A stretch of DNA of 39,772 bases from Candidatus Azambacteria bacterium (GCA_016195045.1 JACQAJ010000022.1:1-39772), one strand, 5' to 3'; numbered from the stretch's first letter, positions 25,272 to 32,415 are shown. Numbers and translations are program-made. The notes: generated by a model not told the origin, from the sequence alone.

Positions 25272-25661
25272 TTACCAGACTTCACAGATTAGTTCGCCGC
25301 CTAACTTAACCTTCTTGGCTTCTTTATTACTCATTAATCCTTTTGAGGTCGAAATAATCACTAAACCATGTCCTGATCTCACTGATCTAATTTCATCACT
25401 TTTTACATAAAGACGTTGGCTGGGACGGCTCATTCTCCTTAATCCAGTCAAGCTAGGGACCCCATTCTCGTTTAATAATTTTATCTCCAAAAATTTCTTA
25501 ATCTTTCTTCCTTTTCTGGATACAACGCCAACAAATTTATTTTCAGATAAAACTTTGGCGATCTCAAATTTTATTTTAGAATGAGGAATCGAAATAGAAT
25601 CGCGCTTTAAAATATTAGCGTTTCTTATTCTTGTTAACATATCACTGATTGGATCGGTCAT
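25272..25661 (-). CDS. rpsH: Ribosomal protein S8
   Basis: 129 residues. Starts MTDPISDMLTRIRNA; LRRMSRPSQRLYVKSDEI and the C-terminal GLVIISTSKGLMSNKEAKK are the conserved 16S rRNA-binding elements. In the canonical place between rpsN and rplF. Confidence 0.97.
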   Translation of the reverse strand: MTDPISDMLTRIRNANILKRDSISIPHSKIKFEIAKVLSENKFVGVVSRKGRKIKKFLEIKLLNENGVPSLTGLRRMSRPSQRLYVKSDEIRSVRSGHGLVIISTSKGLMSNKEAKKVKLGGELICEVW

Positions 25662-25669
25662 AATAATTA

Positions 25670-25773
25670 GTTTATCAAGTTATAAAGTTGAAAGTTATAA
25701 AGTTAAAAAAACAAATACAAAATTAATTTTCTTTTTACTTTATAACTTGATGAACTTCTACAACTTTTAACTT
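25670..25773. repeat. Hairpin repeat, AAGTT family, copy 2 (rpsN-rpsH spacer)
   Basis: TTTATCAAGTTATAAAGTTG and following, an AT-rich centre (ACAAATACAAAATTAATTTT), then ACTTTATAACTTGATGAACTT and CAACTTTTAACTT. About 60 bp of it matches copy 3 (27012-27116) in the opposite orientation with only one substitution and one length change in a T-run. Confidence 0.9.
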
Positions 25774-25776
25774 ATT

Positions 25777-25962
25777 TTACCAGCTAGCTTTGGTCATTCC
25801 AGGAATTTTGCCTTCTCTCACTAATTCCCGAAAACAAATCCGACAAATATCAAAATCTCTCATATAGCCATGCGCCCGCCCACAACAAAAACAACGTCGT
25901 ACTAAACGACTTGAAAATTTGGGCTCTTTTTTACTTCTTGCCACGACTGATGTTTTGGCCAT
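25777..25962 (-). CDS. rpsN: Ribosomal protein S14, zinc-binding type
   Basis: 61 residues, the short form with a zinc ribbon: CFCCGRAHGYMRDFDICRIC supplies the two Cys pairs. Ends GKIPGMTKASW as usual for type Z. Confidence 0.97.
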   Translation of the reverse strand: MAKTSVVARSKKEPKFSSRLVRRCFCCGRAHGYMRDFDICRICFRELVREGKIPGMTKASW

Positions 25963-25965
25963 AAA

Positions 25966-26058
25966 CTAGCTTATTAGCTTTTTAGCTTGTAGCTTTTTAG
26001 ATAATTAGATTTTTTAAATTTGATCTAATAAGCTAAAAAGCTACAACCTACGAGCTAA
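25966..26058. repeat. Hairpin repeat built on AGCTT units (rplE-rpsN spacer)
   Basis: AGCTTATTAGCTTTTTAGCT and TGTAGCTTTTTAG on one side, CTAATAAGCTAAAAAGCTAC and AACCTACGAGCT on the other; unit spacing 7-8 nt and arms mostly complementary. Only copy in the window. Confidence 0.85.
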
Positions 26059-26060
26059 TT

Positions 26061-26612
26061 TTATTTCTTTCCTTTTTTAATTTCAACTTTCTTTAATGGG
26101 AATCCTAGGGCTCGATATAATTCTACTGCCGTTTCCCGATCACTGGAATTTGTCACAATGGCTACTTCAAAACCAAAAATTAATCTGGAATTAGCCACCT
26201 CAGTAAAAATTATTTGCTCTTTAATACCGATATTCAAATTTCCTGCTTGATCGACATTTTTTAAATCAAGTCCCCTAAAATCACGGGACCGAGGCAAGGC
26301 GATACCAATCAATCTTTCCAAAAAATCATACATTCTTTTTCGTCGCAAAACTATCCGATAACCAATAAGCATTCCCTCTCTAAGTTTAAAACCAGCAATT
26401 GATTTTTTAGCCCTTCGAGGCTCTGGTTTCTGACCAGTAATTAAAGTTAAATCATGTTCAATCTCCTTGACTATCTTATCATCATTTGAATACTTGCCAA
26501 TACCAACATTAACTACTGCCTTAGTCATCCTCGGCACTAAATTTATATTGGAATAATTAAACTTTTTTTTAATTAATGGAATAATTTCTTTTTTATATTT
26601 TTCGGATAACAT
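26061..26612 (-). CDS. rplE: Ribosomal protein L5
   Basis: Start set at MLSEKYKKEIIPLI (26612) rather than 5 codons upstream, where the sequence belongs to a repeat. 183 residues. LVPRMTKAVVNVGIG, RRAKKSIAGFKLREGMLIG and LPRSRDFRGLDLKNVDQAGN are conserved L5 segments contacting 5S rRNA and the P-site tRNA. Confidence 0.96.
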   Translation of the reverse strand: MLSEKYKKEIIPLIKKKFNYSNINLVPRMTKAVVNVGIGKYSNDDKIVKEIEHDLTLITGQKPEPRRAKKSIAGFKLREGMLIGYRIVLRRKRMYDFLERLIGIALPRSRDFRGLDLKNVDQAGNLNIGIKEQIIFTEVANSRLIFGFEVAIVTNSSDRETAVELYRALGFPLKKVEIKKGKK

Positions 26613-26622
26613 AAATTTAATC

Positions 26623-26702
26623 CACAAATGGCGACGAATTAATTACGAATAGCGGCGAATATTCGTTGCCATTCGTGAATAATATTCGTTGGCATTCGTG
26701 TA
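26623..26702. repeat. Hairpin repeat, CGAAT family, copy 2 (rplX-rplE spacer)
   Basis: CACAAATGGCGACGAATTAA, then TTACGAATAGCGGCGAATAT and TCGTTGCCATTCGTGAATAA, ending CGTTGGCATTCGTG. Same layout as copies 1 and 3, with point differences spread over both arms. Confidence 0.9.
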
Positions 26703-26707
26703 TAGTT

Positions 26708-27010
26708 TTAGATTTCTGCCTGACATTTTTTACAAATCCTGACTTTCTTATTATCAATAAATTTTACAGACTGTCTTGTTGGTTTTGAGCAATTTGGACA
26801 GACTATCATTGCTCGAGAAGCCGGAAAAGGCATTGAAATTTCTAACCGAGTTCCTTTTTCACCTTGTTTTTTTGGTTTAATATGTTTTTTGACAGTATTA
26901 AGTTTATCAACAATAATCTTGTCTTTTATCGGTAAGACTTTGACAATCTTTCCTTTCTTATTTTTATCCTTACCGGCTAATATTAATACATGATCGCCTT
27001 TTTTTAACAT
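26708..27010 (-). CDS. rplX: Ribosomal protein L24
   Basis: Start set at MLKKGDHVLILAGKDKNKKG (27010); upstream codons are repeat-derived. 100 residues. KOW motif at the N-terminus and a C-terminal four-Cys ribbon (CPNC and CKKC). Assembly-initiator protein of the 50S subunit. Confidence 0.96.
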   Translation of the reverse strand: MLKKGDHVLILAGKDKNKKGKIVKVLPIKDKIIVDKLNTVKKHIKPKKQGEKGTRLEISMPFPASRAMIVCPNCSKPTRQSVKFIDNKKVRICKKCQAEI

Positions 27011-27011
27011 A

Positions 27012-27116
27012 ATAAGTTGAAAGTTTATCAAGTTCATCAAGTTATAAAGTAAAAAGAAAATTAATTTTGTATTTATTTTTTAACTTTATAACTTTCAACT
27101 TTATAACTTTATAAAC
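27012..27116. repeat. Hairpin repeat, AAGTT family, copy 3 (rplN-rplX spacer)
   Basis: Starts TAAGTTGAAAGTTTATCAAG; the central block (AAGTAAAAAGAAAATTAATT and onward) is the reverse complement of the centre of copy 2. The two copies are separated by rpsN, rplE and rplX. Arms again made of AAGTT/AACTT motifs at 7-8 nt spacing. Confidence 0.9.
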
Positions 27117-27120
27117 TAAT

Positions 27121-27486
27121 CTAAACTAGATCTTCCGCCATTGAAGCAATCTTAGTGAAACCTTTTTCCTTCACTTCTTTGGCAATGGGACCAAAAATTC
27201 GCGATGCCTTGGGATCCTGACCATCCAAAATAACCACCGCATTCTCACTAAATCTGATATAGGAACCGTCAGACCGACGATAAGATTGTTTTTGTCTAAC
27301 AATCACCGCTTTGTGAACCTCTTTCTTTTTGACTGCCTTTCTTGGAGAAACTTCCCTAACTGAAACTACCACAATATCACCTAATTGACCATAGCGTCTA
27401 ACTGATCCTCCTAAAACCTTAAAACACTGGACCTTAATCGCCCCGCTATTATCAGCTACTTTTAAAATTGAACGTAATTGAATCAC
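27121..27486 (-). CDS. rplN: Ribosomal protein L14
   Basis: 121 residues. MIQLRSILKVADNSGAIKVQ is the standard N-terminus; GDIVVVSVREVSPRKAVKKK and ASRIFGPIAKEVKEKGFTKI follow. Directly after rpsQ in the transcription order. Confidence 0.98.
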   Translation of the reverse strand: MIQLRSILKVADNSGAIKVQCFKVLGGSVRRYGQLGDIVVVSVREVSPRKAVKKKEVHKAVIVRQKQSYRRSDGSYIRFSENAVVILDGQDPKASRIFGPIAKEVKEKGFTKIASMAEDLV

Positions 27487-27496
27487 GAATATTTAA

Positions 27497-27564
27497 AATT
27501 TATGATTTCTGATTTATGATTTATGAATAATTTTGAAATTCTTAAATCTTAAATCTTAAATCTT
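27497..27564. repeat. Heptad hairpin repeat, GATTTAT family, copy 2 (rpsQ-rplN spacer)
   Basis: GATTTCT, GATTTAT, GATTTAT (27504-27524), a centre GAATAATTTTGAAATT, then three CTTAAAT units (27541-27561). About 54 bp are identical to copy 3. The rpsQ end (AAG ATT TAA) lies in the right arm. Confidence 0.9.
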
Positions 27565-27804
27565 GCTTACGACTTTCCATCTTTTCTCCTTAGAAATCGG
27601 TCTTGTTTCTTCAATAATAACGTTATCACCAGTCTTATATTCATCTTTTTCATCATGCGCTTTAAATCTGGCGGTTATCTTAAAATACTTTTTATATTTG
27701 GGATGTTTTTTAAGACGATTAACCTCAACAATAACCGTTTTTGTCATTTTATCACTCACAACTATACCTTTTATTTTTCTTTTTTTAATTACAACTTCTG
27801 TCAT
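27556..27804 (-). CDS. rpsQ: Ribosomal protein S17
   Basis: Start set at MTEVVIKKRKIKGIVVSDKM (27804); a start 8 codons earlier would overlap rpmC. 82 residues. KTVIVEVNRLKKHPKYKKYF and GDNVIIEETRPISKEKRWKV are conserved 16S-binding parts. The stop codon lies within a GATTTAT-family repeat. Confidence 0.95.
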   Translation of the reverse strand: MTEVVIKKRKIKGIVVSDKMTKTVIVEVNRLKKHPKYKKYFKITARFKAHDEKDEYKTGDNVIIEETRPISKEKRWKVVSKI

Positions 27805-27814
27805 ATTATTAAAA

Positions 27815-28006
27815 TTACTTTGATTCACCCAAAATAGTTAAAATTCTGGCTATATCTTTTTTTAAATTTTTAACTTCCTTAACATTCTTAGTTTTTTTAA
27901 ATTGATCATGATAGACTATCTCAAAAACTTTCTTCCTATTTTCACTAAGAAGATTAGTTAATTCTGTCTCCGAATTTTGACGTAATTTATTTGGTGTCAT
28001 AATCAT
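27815..28006 (-). CDS. rpmC: Ribosomal protein L29
   Basis: 63 residues; the start may be two codons later (MTPNKLRQNS). Two-helix coiled hairpin typical of L29: SETELTNLLSENRKKVFEIV and VKNLKKDIARILTIL. Sits near the peptide exit tunnel. Confidence 0.93.
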   Translation of the reverse strand: MIMTPNKLRQNSETELTNLLSENRKKVFEIVYHDQFKKTKNVKEVKNLKKDIARILTILGESK

Positions 28007-28034
28007 TTTACATTTTAATTTTTAAATTTTAATT

Positions 28035-28454
28035 TCAATTAATTTCCCGTGTAACAAATTCAGTCTTAAATGGTAACTTTGAAGAAGCTAACCTAAAAGC
28101 TGACTTAGCTACTGATTTTTCTACACCATCAACTTCAAAAATAATTCGACCGGGCTTAATAACGGTCACATAATGATCTGGAGCTCCTTTTCCGTGGCCC
28201 ATCCCTGTTTCACTGCCTTTTTTAGTTACTGGCTTATCAGGAAATACCCTAATCCAAAGCTTACCACTTCTATTAAGAAAATTGGTGGTCGCGCGACGAG
28301 CCGCTTCAATCTGTCTTGCGTTAAGCCAAACTGATCCTAATGCCTTCAAACCAAAACTCCCAAAACTAAGAGAAACTCCTCTCGTTTCAATTTTACGGGA
28401 ACGACTTCTTCCTTTATGCCATTTTCTATATTTTACTTTTTTAGGCGCTAACAT
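28035..28454 (-). CDS. rplP: Ribosomal protein L16
   Basis: 139 residues. MLAPKKVKYRKWHKGRSRSR, SFGSFGLKALGSVWLNARQI, and KGSETGMGHGKGAPDHYVTV are hallmark segments; the last contacts the A-site tRNA region. Confidence 0.98.
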   Translation of the reverse strand: MLAPKKVKYRKWHKGRSRSRKIETRGVSLSFGSFGLKALGSVWLNARQIEAARRATTNFLNRSGKLWIRVFPDKPVTKKGSETGMGHGKGAPDHYVTVIKPGRIIFEVDGVEKSVAKSAFRLASSKLPFKTEFVTREIN

Positions 28455-28460
28455 AGATTA

Positions 28461-28532
28461 GTTGATAGTTGGTAGTTGGTAGTTGGTAGAAAATCTACCG
28501 TTCACTACTCACTACAAACTACTCACTACAAA
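28461..28532. repeat. Heptad hairpin repeat, GTTGGTA family, copy 2 (rpsC-rplP spacer)
   Basis: GTTGATA plus three GTTGGTA units, GAAAATCTACC centre, then the CTCACTA/CAAACTA heptads. Shares about 67 identical bp with copy 1, in the same orientation, 5.3 kb away. Confidence 0.92.
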
Positions 28533-28536
28533 CTAA

Positions 28537-29235
28537 TTATTTAAAGACTTCTCCTTTATATATCCAGACCTTGATACCAATCGTACCATAGGTACAAAAA
28601 GCCACCACATTGGCATAATCCATATTCGCCCTTAAGGTCGATAGAGGAATTTTACCCTTATGAAACATTTCTTTCCGGGCAATTTCTGAACCATCGAGCC
28701 TACCGGAAATTAAAATCTTAATTCCCTCAACACCCTTAACTACCAATACCTTTTCCAGTGTCTGCTTTACTACTCGTCTAAACGGAGTTCTTTTTTCTAT
28801 TTGTTCAGCTATATTACCCCCCACGATCATAGCATAAGCTTCTGGATCTCTGATTTCATCGATTTGTAATTTTACCTCAAATTTATTTAATAGCAACTCT
28901 TTTTCATGGAAACCCAGTGATGGCAAAGTTGACATATCACTTCTCAATTTTTTAAGTATTTTGACTAATTCTTTTCTTAATGTTTCAGATCCAGTGCCAC
29001 CACGTCCAATTATTAAACCAGGTCGAGAAGTTTTAATAATCACATTGATTTGATTGCCATTTCTTTCAATCTCAATACGGTCAACCCCCATCTTTTTTAA
29101 TTTTAGATCAAGATATTGCCTAATTTCATAGTCTTCCCTAAGAAAAATCTTGAATGGCTTCAAGCTAAACCAGCGACTCTGCCAGTCTCTGGTAATTCCT
29201 AATCTCATTGAATACGGATGTGTTTTATTGCCCAT
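28537..29235 (-). CDS. rpsC: Ribosomal protein S3
   Basis: 232 residues. MGNKTHPYSMRLGITRDWQS start; KH domain with IIGRGGTGSETLRKEL; C-terminal GVEGIKILISGRLDGSEIAR and GTIGIKVWIYKGE. mRNA entry-channel protein with helicase role. Confidence 0.98.
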   Translation of the reverse strand: MGNKTHPYSMRLGITRDWQSRWFSLKPFKIFLREDYEIRQYLDLKLKKMGVDRIEIERNGNQINVIIKTSRPGLIIGRGGTGSETLRKELVKILKKLRSDMSTLPSLGFHEKELLLNKFEVKLQIDEIRDPEAYAMIVGGNIAEQIEKRTPFRRVVKQTLEKVLVVKGVEGIKILISGRLDGSEIARKEMFHKGKIPLSTLRANMDYANVVAFCTYGTIGIKVWIYKGEVFK

Positions 29236-29313
29236 GTTGGTAGTTGGTAGTTGGTAGTTGGTAGTTGATAGTTGGTAGATTTCTACAAACTACTCACTAC
29301 AAACTACTCACTA
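29236..29313. repeat. Heptad hairpin repeat, GTTGGTA family, copy 3 (rplV-rpsC spacer)
   Basis: Four GTTGGTA, one GTTGATA and one GTTGGTA unit, then GATTTCTAC and CAAACTA/CTCACTA heptads. The unit number differs from copies 1 and 2 and the centre is changed, indicating slippage and loss. It starts immediately before the rpsC start codon. Confidence 0.92.
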
Positions 29314-29317
29314 ATTT

Positions 29318-29689
29318 TTATTCTTTCTTTGATTTTTTTATTTTTTTATCTTTTTCTTCTTTACTATTCAAAACCAAGGTCACATGACTGGTCCGTTTCT
29401 TAATCATATTAGATCGTCCCATAGCTCGGGGACGTTGTCTCTTTAAGGCTGGACCCTCATCAATAATAATTTGTTTAATATAAAAATTTTCGTTACTAAG
29501 ATTGAGATTCTTGGCATTAGCAATCGCTGAATTCAAGAGCTTTAGAATTGGCCCACCAGCCTTCTTGACTAAAAACCTTAACTGATTGACTGCTGTTACG
29601 ATACTTTTACCTCGAATTAAATCTGCTACTAGTCTTACCTTCCTAGGCGCCATTCTTAAATGATTTAAACTTGCTTTTACTTCGGACAT
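29318..29689 (-). CDS. rplV: Ribosomal protein L22
   Basis: Start set at MSEVKASLNHLRMAPRKVRL (29689); the 15 codons before it (MIPKLLYSIFYILLI) are repeat-derived. 123 residues. VADLIRGKSIVTAVNQLRFL, the tunnel-lining hairpin RQRPRAMGRSNMIKKRTSHV, and a Lys/Glu-rich tail. Confidence 0.96.
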   Translation of the reverse strand: MSEVKASLNHLRMAPRKVRLVADLIRGKSIVTAVNQLRFLVKKAGGPILKLLNSAIANAKNLNLSNENFYIKQIIIDEGPALKRQRPRAMGRSNMIKKRTSHVTLVLNSKEEKDKKIKKSKKE

Positions 29690-29694
29690 AATTA

Positions 29695-29768
29695 ATAGAA
29701 TATAGAATATAGAATATAGAAGTTTGGGGATCATGAAATTATTCCAAATTCTATATTCTATATTCTAT
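29695..29768. repeat. Heptad hairpin repeat, TAGAATA units, perfect arms (rpsS-rplV spacer)
   Basis: ATAGAATATAGAATATAGAA (29702-29721) and its exact reverse complement TTCTATATTCTATATTCTAT (29749-29768), 20 of 20 bp. The rpsS stop codon (29767-29765) lies in the right arm. Only copy in the window and the most perfect of all. Confidence 0.95.
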
Positions 29769-30073
29769 GTTTTAGTTTTCCCCGCATCAGCCGCTTTCTT
29801 TTCTATTTCTTTTTGCATTTTACCGCCATGCCTAATAAACTTTCTGGTTAAAGAAAACTCACCTAATCGATGGCCAACCATCTCTTCAGTTACAAAAACC
29901 GGTACATGAGTTTTTCCATTATGAACTCCGAAAGTAAAATTAATCATTAACGGAGAAATTACTGACGCTCTTGACCAGGTTTTGATGATCATCTTATCGT
30001 CAATTTTCATATTACCTATTTTTTTTAATAATTTTGGATCGATAAATGGACCCTTTTTAAGACTTCGTGGCAT
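29765..30073 (-). CDS. rpsS: Ribosomal protein S19
   Basis: 102 residues. MPRSLKKGPFIDPKLLKKI, then KTWSRASVISPLMINFTFGV, HNGKTHVPVFVTEEMVGHRL and EFSLTRKFIRHGGKMQKE; normal S19. The stop codon lies within the TAGAATA repeat. Confidence 0.98.
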   Translation of the reverse strand: MPRSLKKGPFIDPKLLKKIGNMKIDDKMIIKTWSRASVISPLMINFTFGVHNGKTHVPVFVTEEMVGHRLGEFSLTRKFIRHGGKMQKEIEKKAADAGKTKT

Positions 30074-30085
30074 GTTTTAATTTCA

Positions 30086-30152
30086 GATTTATGATTTATG
30101 ATTTATGATTTATGAATAATTTTGAAATTCTTAAATCTTAAATCTTAAATCT
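30086..30152. repeat. Heptad hairpin repeat, GATTTAT family, copy 3 (rplB-rpsS spacer)
   Basis: Four GATTTAT units (30086-30113), centre GAATAATTTTGAAATT, three CTTAAAT units (30130-30150). Differs from copy 2 by unit number in the left arm only. Confidence 0.92.
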
Positions 30153-30156
30153 TCTT

Positions 30157-30987
30157 TTACTTCTTAGTTCTTCTTTTTACTATATATTTATTTGATATCT
30201 TACTCTTTTTTCTGGTTTTTACTCCAAGGGCTGGTTTACCCCAGGGTGTTTTTGGATACTTTAAACCAATCCCTTGTTTTCCTTCACCTCCGCCATGAGG
30301 ATGATCACAGGGATTCATGACTGAACCCCGGACTGTTGGTCTAATTCCCAGATGACGACTTCGACCCGCCTTACCAAGATTGATAAGAATACTCTCTGGA
30401 TTAGAAACAAGACCAATCGAAGCCCAACAATCACTTTTAACTTTTCTAATTTCAGAAGAGGGCATCGCGAGATGAGTTAAACCACTATCGTGAGCCATGA
30501 TTTTAACACTGCTGCCAGCTGCTCTGGCAAATTTTCCTCCTTGTTTTGGAGTTAACTCAACATTATGAACAAACTGACCAACTGAAATTCTGTATAATGG
30601 CAGACGATTACCAGGATTCAACTCAGCTGTTTCAGAATTAATAATTGAATCCTCAACCTTTAAATTCTGAGGCGCTAAGATATATCTCTTTTCACCATCG
30701 CTATAATTAATTAAGGCAATAAAACCTGTACGATTGGGATCGTATTCTATTGAAATAACCTTACCTGGTATATTACATTTATCCTGTTTAAAATCAATCA
30801 TTCGGAAGTTCCGTTTATGTCCACCGCCTTTATGACGAACTGTTATTTCACCTGATTGTTTCCGTCCCGATCTTTTTCTTTTACCAAAAGTCAGCCCTTT
30901 TTCTGGTTTCATTTTGGTAATATATTTTTTATAATCAACGAAAAGAGTTTGTCTCATCCCTGATGTTTTAAATCTTGCTTTAATCAT
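30157..30987 (-). CDS. rplB: Ribosomal protein L2
   Basis: Start set at MIKARFKTSGMRQTLFVDY (30987), giving the normal 276 residues. The frame is open 53 codons further, but that part overlaps rplW and translates a CGAAT repeat. RRKQSGEITVRHKGGGHKRN is close to the usual GRNNxGRIT..HxGGGHKR pattern. The C-terminal peptidyl-transferase segment NPCDHPHGGGEGKQGIG contains the invariant His. Confidence 0.97.
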   Translation of the reverse strand: MIKARFKTSGMRQTLFVDYKKYITKMKPEKGLTFGKRKRSGRKQSGEITVRHKGGGHKRNFRMIDFKQDKCNIPGKVISIEYDPNRTGFIALINYSDGEKRYILAPQNLKVEDSIINSETAELNPGNRLPLYRISVGQFVHNVELTPKQGGKFARAAGSSVKIMAHDSGLTHLAMPSSEIRKVKSDCWASIGLVSNPESILINLGKAGRSRHLGIRPTVRGSVMNPCDHPHGGGEGKQGIGLKYPKTPWGKPALGVKTRKKSKISNKYIVKRRTKK

Positions 30988-30996
30988 AAAATAATC

Positions 30997-31076
30997 CACA
31001 AATAACAACGAATTTATTACGAATGGCGACGAATATTCGTTGCCATTCGTGAATGACATTCGTTGCCATTCGTGTC
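30997..31076. repeat. Hairpin repeat, CGAAT family, copy 3 (rplW-rplB spacer)
   Basis: CACAAATAACAACGAATTTA, then TTACGAATGGCGACGAATAT and TCGTTGCCATTCGTGAATGA, ending CGTTGCCATTCGTG. Closest to copy 1, nearly 6 kb away. Confidence 0.9.
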
Positions 31077-31538
31077 TTAGATACCGAAATCTATTTTTTC
31101 TCCCACTTTTAAAGTCACAACAGCTTTTTTGTGACCTGGTTGCCAACCAATCACTCGGCCTCGCTTTTTTATCTTACCAGCAGTTTTCAAAATATTTACC
31201 CCTACTACCTTAACTTGATAAAGATCTCTGATCGATTTTTTAATTTCATTCTTACTAGCATCATCGATAATCTCAAAAGAATATTTATTAAGATCTTTTA
31301 AAATTGTTGCCTTTTCGGTAATAATGGGATTTCTCAAGGACTGACTAATTCGATTCTTAAAATCTGGGGTACCCAAAACAGGATTACCTTTAATAGTCTC
31401 GCTGCTTTTCCTAACTGAAGTTTTCTTATTTAATTTAGGTTTAGAAATTTTAGAGACAGAAGATTTATCAGTTATTTTCAAGCCAGCAGTATTTTTTGTC
31501 TTTCTAAAACCTGAACTAAATATTGGAAGTTTAAACAT
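31077..31538 (-). CDS. rplW: Ribosomal protein L23 with an N-terminal extension
   Basis: The L23 fold spans about residues 66-153: LRNPIITEKATILKDLNKYS, IKKSIRDLYQVKVVGVNILK and a C-terminal KKAVVTLKVGEKIDF. The first 65 residues (MFKLPIFSSGFRKTKNTAGL and onward) are Lys/Ser/Thr-rich and look disordered; ordinary L23 is about 95-100 residues. L23 sits at the tunnel exit, so the tail would project near the trigger-factor/SRP docking site. Confidence 0.93.
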   Translation of the reverse strand: MFKLPIFSSGFRKTKNTAGLKITDKSSVSKISKPKLNKKTSVRKSSETIKGNPVLGTPDFKNRISQSLRNPIITEKATILKDLNKYSFEIIDDASKNEIKKSIRDLYQVKVVGVNILKTAGKIKKRGRVIGWQPGHKKAVVTLKVGEKIDFGI

Positions 31539-31557
31539 CGCTTCACTCTCTTTACCA

Positions 31558-31627
31558 ATTACGAATTTACCGCAAATTTACGAATTTTTTAAATTATTCG
31601 GATATTCGTGAATGATTCGTAATTCAT
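31558..31627. repeat. Diverged CGAAT-type hairpin, copy 4 (rplD-rplW spacer)
   Basis: Outer arms AATTACGAAT (from 31558) and ATTCGTAATT (to 31625) are exact complements; inside are further ACGAAT and ATTCGTG units. More AT-rich than copies 1-3, and the GGCGAC core is absent. Confidence 0.75.
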
Positions 31628-31634
31628 AAAATTA

Positions 31635-32279
31635 TTACTTTTCTTTATTAAGATTAATTAGTTTCTCAATCGAATCTTTAGTTAAAATTAAAAACTTATA
31701 ATCAAGCAAATCAATGACATTTAAATTTTTAGCCTCAAGAACTTGAACTTTGGGAAGATTTTTTGATGACCTGATAACTGTTTGATCTGGCATGGCTGTA
31801 ACAACCAAAGCATTGTATTTTAATAATTTTGAACTTTTAAAAATAGCATTAAAGATATTAGCCATTAATTTAGTTTTGGCTTTTTCAGTATATAAATCAT
31901 CAACAATAATTAATTGATTATCCTTAACTTTCCGACTTAAAACCATCAGCATCGCCTTATGCTTCATTTTTCTATTGATCTTTTTCTCAAAATTTCTTTC
32001 TTTTTTAGGACCAAAAGTAACACCGCCGCCCTTCCAAATTGGCGAACGAATAGAACCGTGTCTCGCTCGGCCAGTTCCTTTTTGCTTCCATGGTTTCTTA
32101 CCACCACCACTAACTTCACCGCGACCCTTGGTATGAGCGATCGTCTTACGTCGATTAGACATCATGGAAACATAAATTTGATGAACTAAATCAGAATTAA
32201 ACTTAACGTCAAAAATACCAGTTGGTAAATCAACCGTGCCATTCTTTTCTCCTTTTTTATCTAAAACATCAATCGTCAT
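31635..32279 (-). CDS. rplD: Ribosomal protein L4
   Basis: 214 residues. Typical extended loop: RKTIAHTKGRGEVSGGGKKP, WKQKGTGRARHGSIRSPIWK, GGGVTFGPKKERNFEKKINR; then the globular C-terminal part with ALVVTAMPDQTVIRSSKNL. In E. coli L4 autoregulates the S10 operon; no evidence for this is visible here. Confidence 0.97.
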   Translation of the reverse strand: MTIDVLDKKGEKNGTVDLPTGIFDVKFNSDLVHQIYVSMMSNRRKTIAHTKGRGEVSGGGKKPWKQKGTGRARHGSIRSPIWKGGGVTFGPKKERNFEKKINRKMKHKAMLMVLSRKVKDNQLIIVDDLYTEKAKTKLMANIFNAIFKSSKLLKYNALVVTAMPDQTVIRSSKNLPKVQVLEAKNLNVIDLLDYKFLILTKDSIEKLINLNKEK

Positions 32280-32308
32280 AATTTTAACTTATAGTTTATT
32301 AGTTTATC

Positions 32309-32415
32309 AAGTAATAGGAAATATAAAAAATTTTTGAGGTCGAGGCTTTCTCTTTTACAAATTACATATAGAAAGCCGAGGCTCACACGAAAATTTTTTA
32401 CATTTCCTATTACTT
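32309..32415. repeat. Long imperfect inverted repeat (rplC-rplD spacer)
   Basis: AAGTAATAGGAAATATAAAA and following (32309-32351) is complementary to the segment ending TTTCCTATTACTT at 32415 over about 43 positions with few mismatches. The inner part contains GAGGCTTTCT / AGAAAGCCGAGGC. It is not built of heptads. The rplC stop codon (32412-32410) is in one arm. Confidence 0.85.

Noticed and set aside
25181..25285. N-terminal extension of L6 sharing NGNEYSSPFVINSLLFVDY with a similar extension before L2
   Set aside because: The shared residues are the translation of the same CGAAT-type DNA repeat in the same frame. The conserved L6 and L2 starts lie after it, and the L2 extension would overlap rplW.
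30157..31146. Fusion of an unknown N-terminal domain to L2
   Set aside because: The upstream 53 codons overlap rplW in another frame and a DNA repeat; L2 from 30987 has the normal length.
6512..32415. CRISPR array formed by the recurrent spacer repeats
   Set aside because: Copies are separated by whole ribosomal genes, not by unique short spacers, and no cas gene is present.
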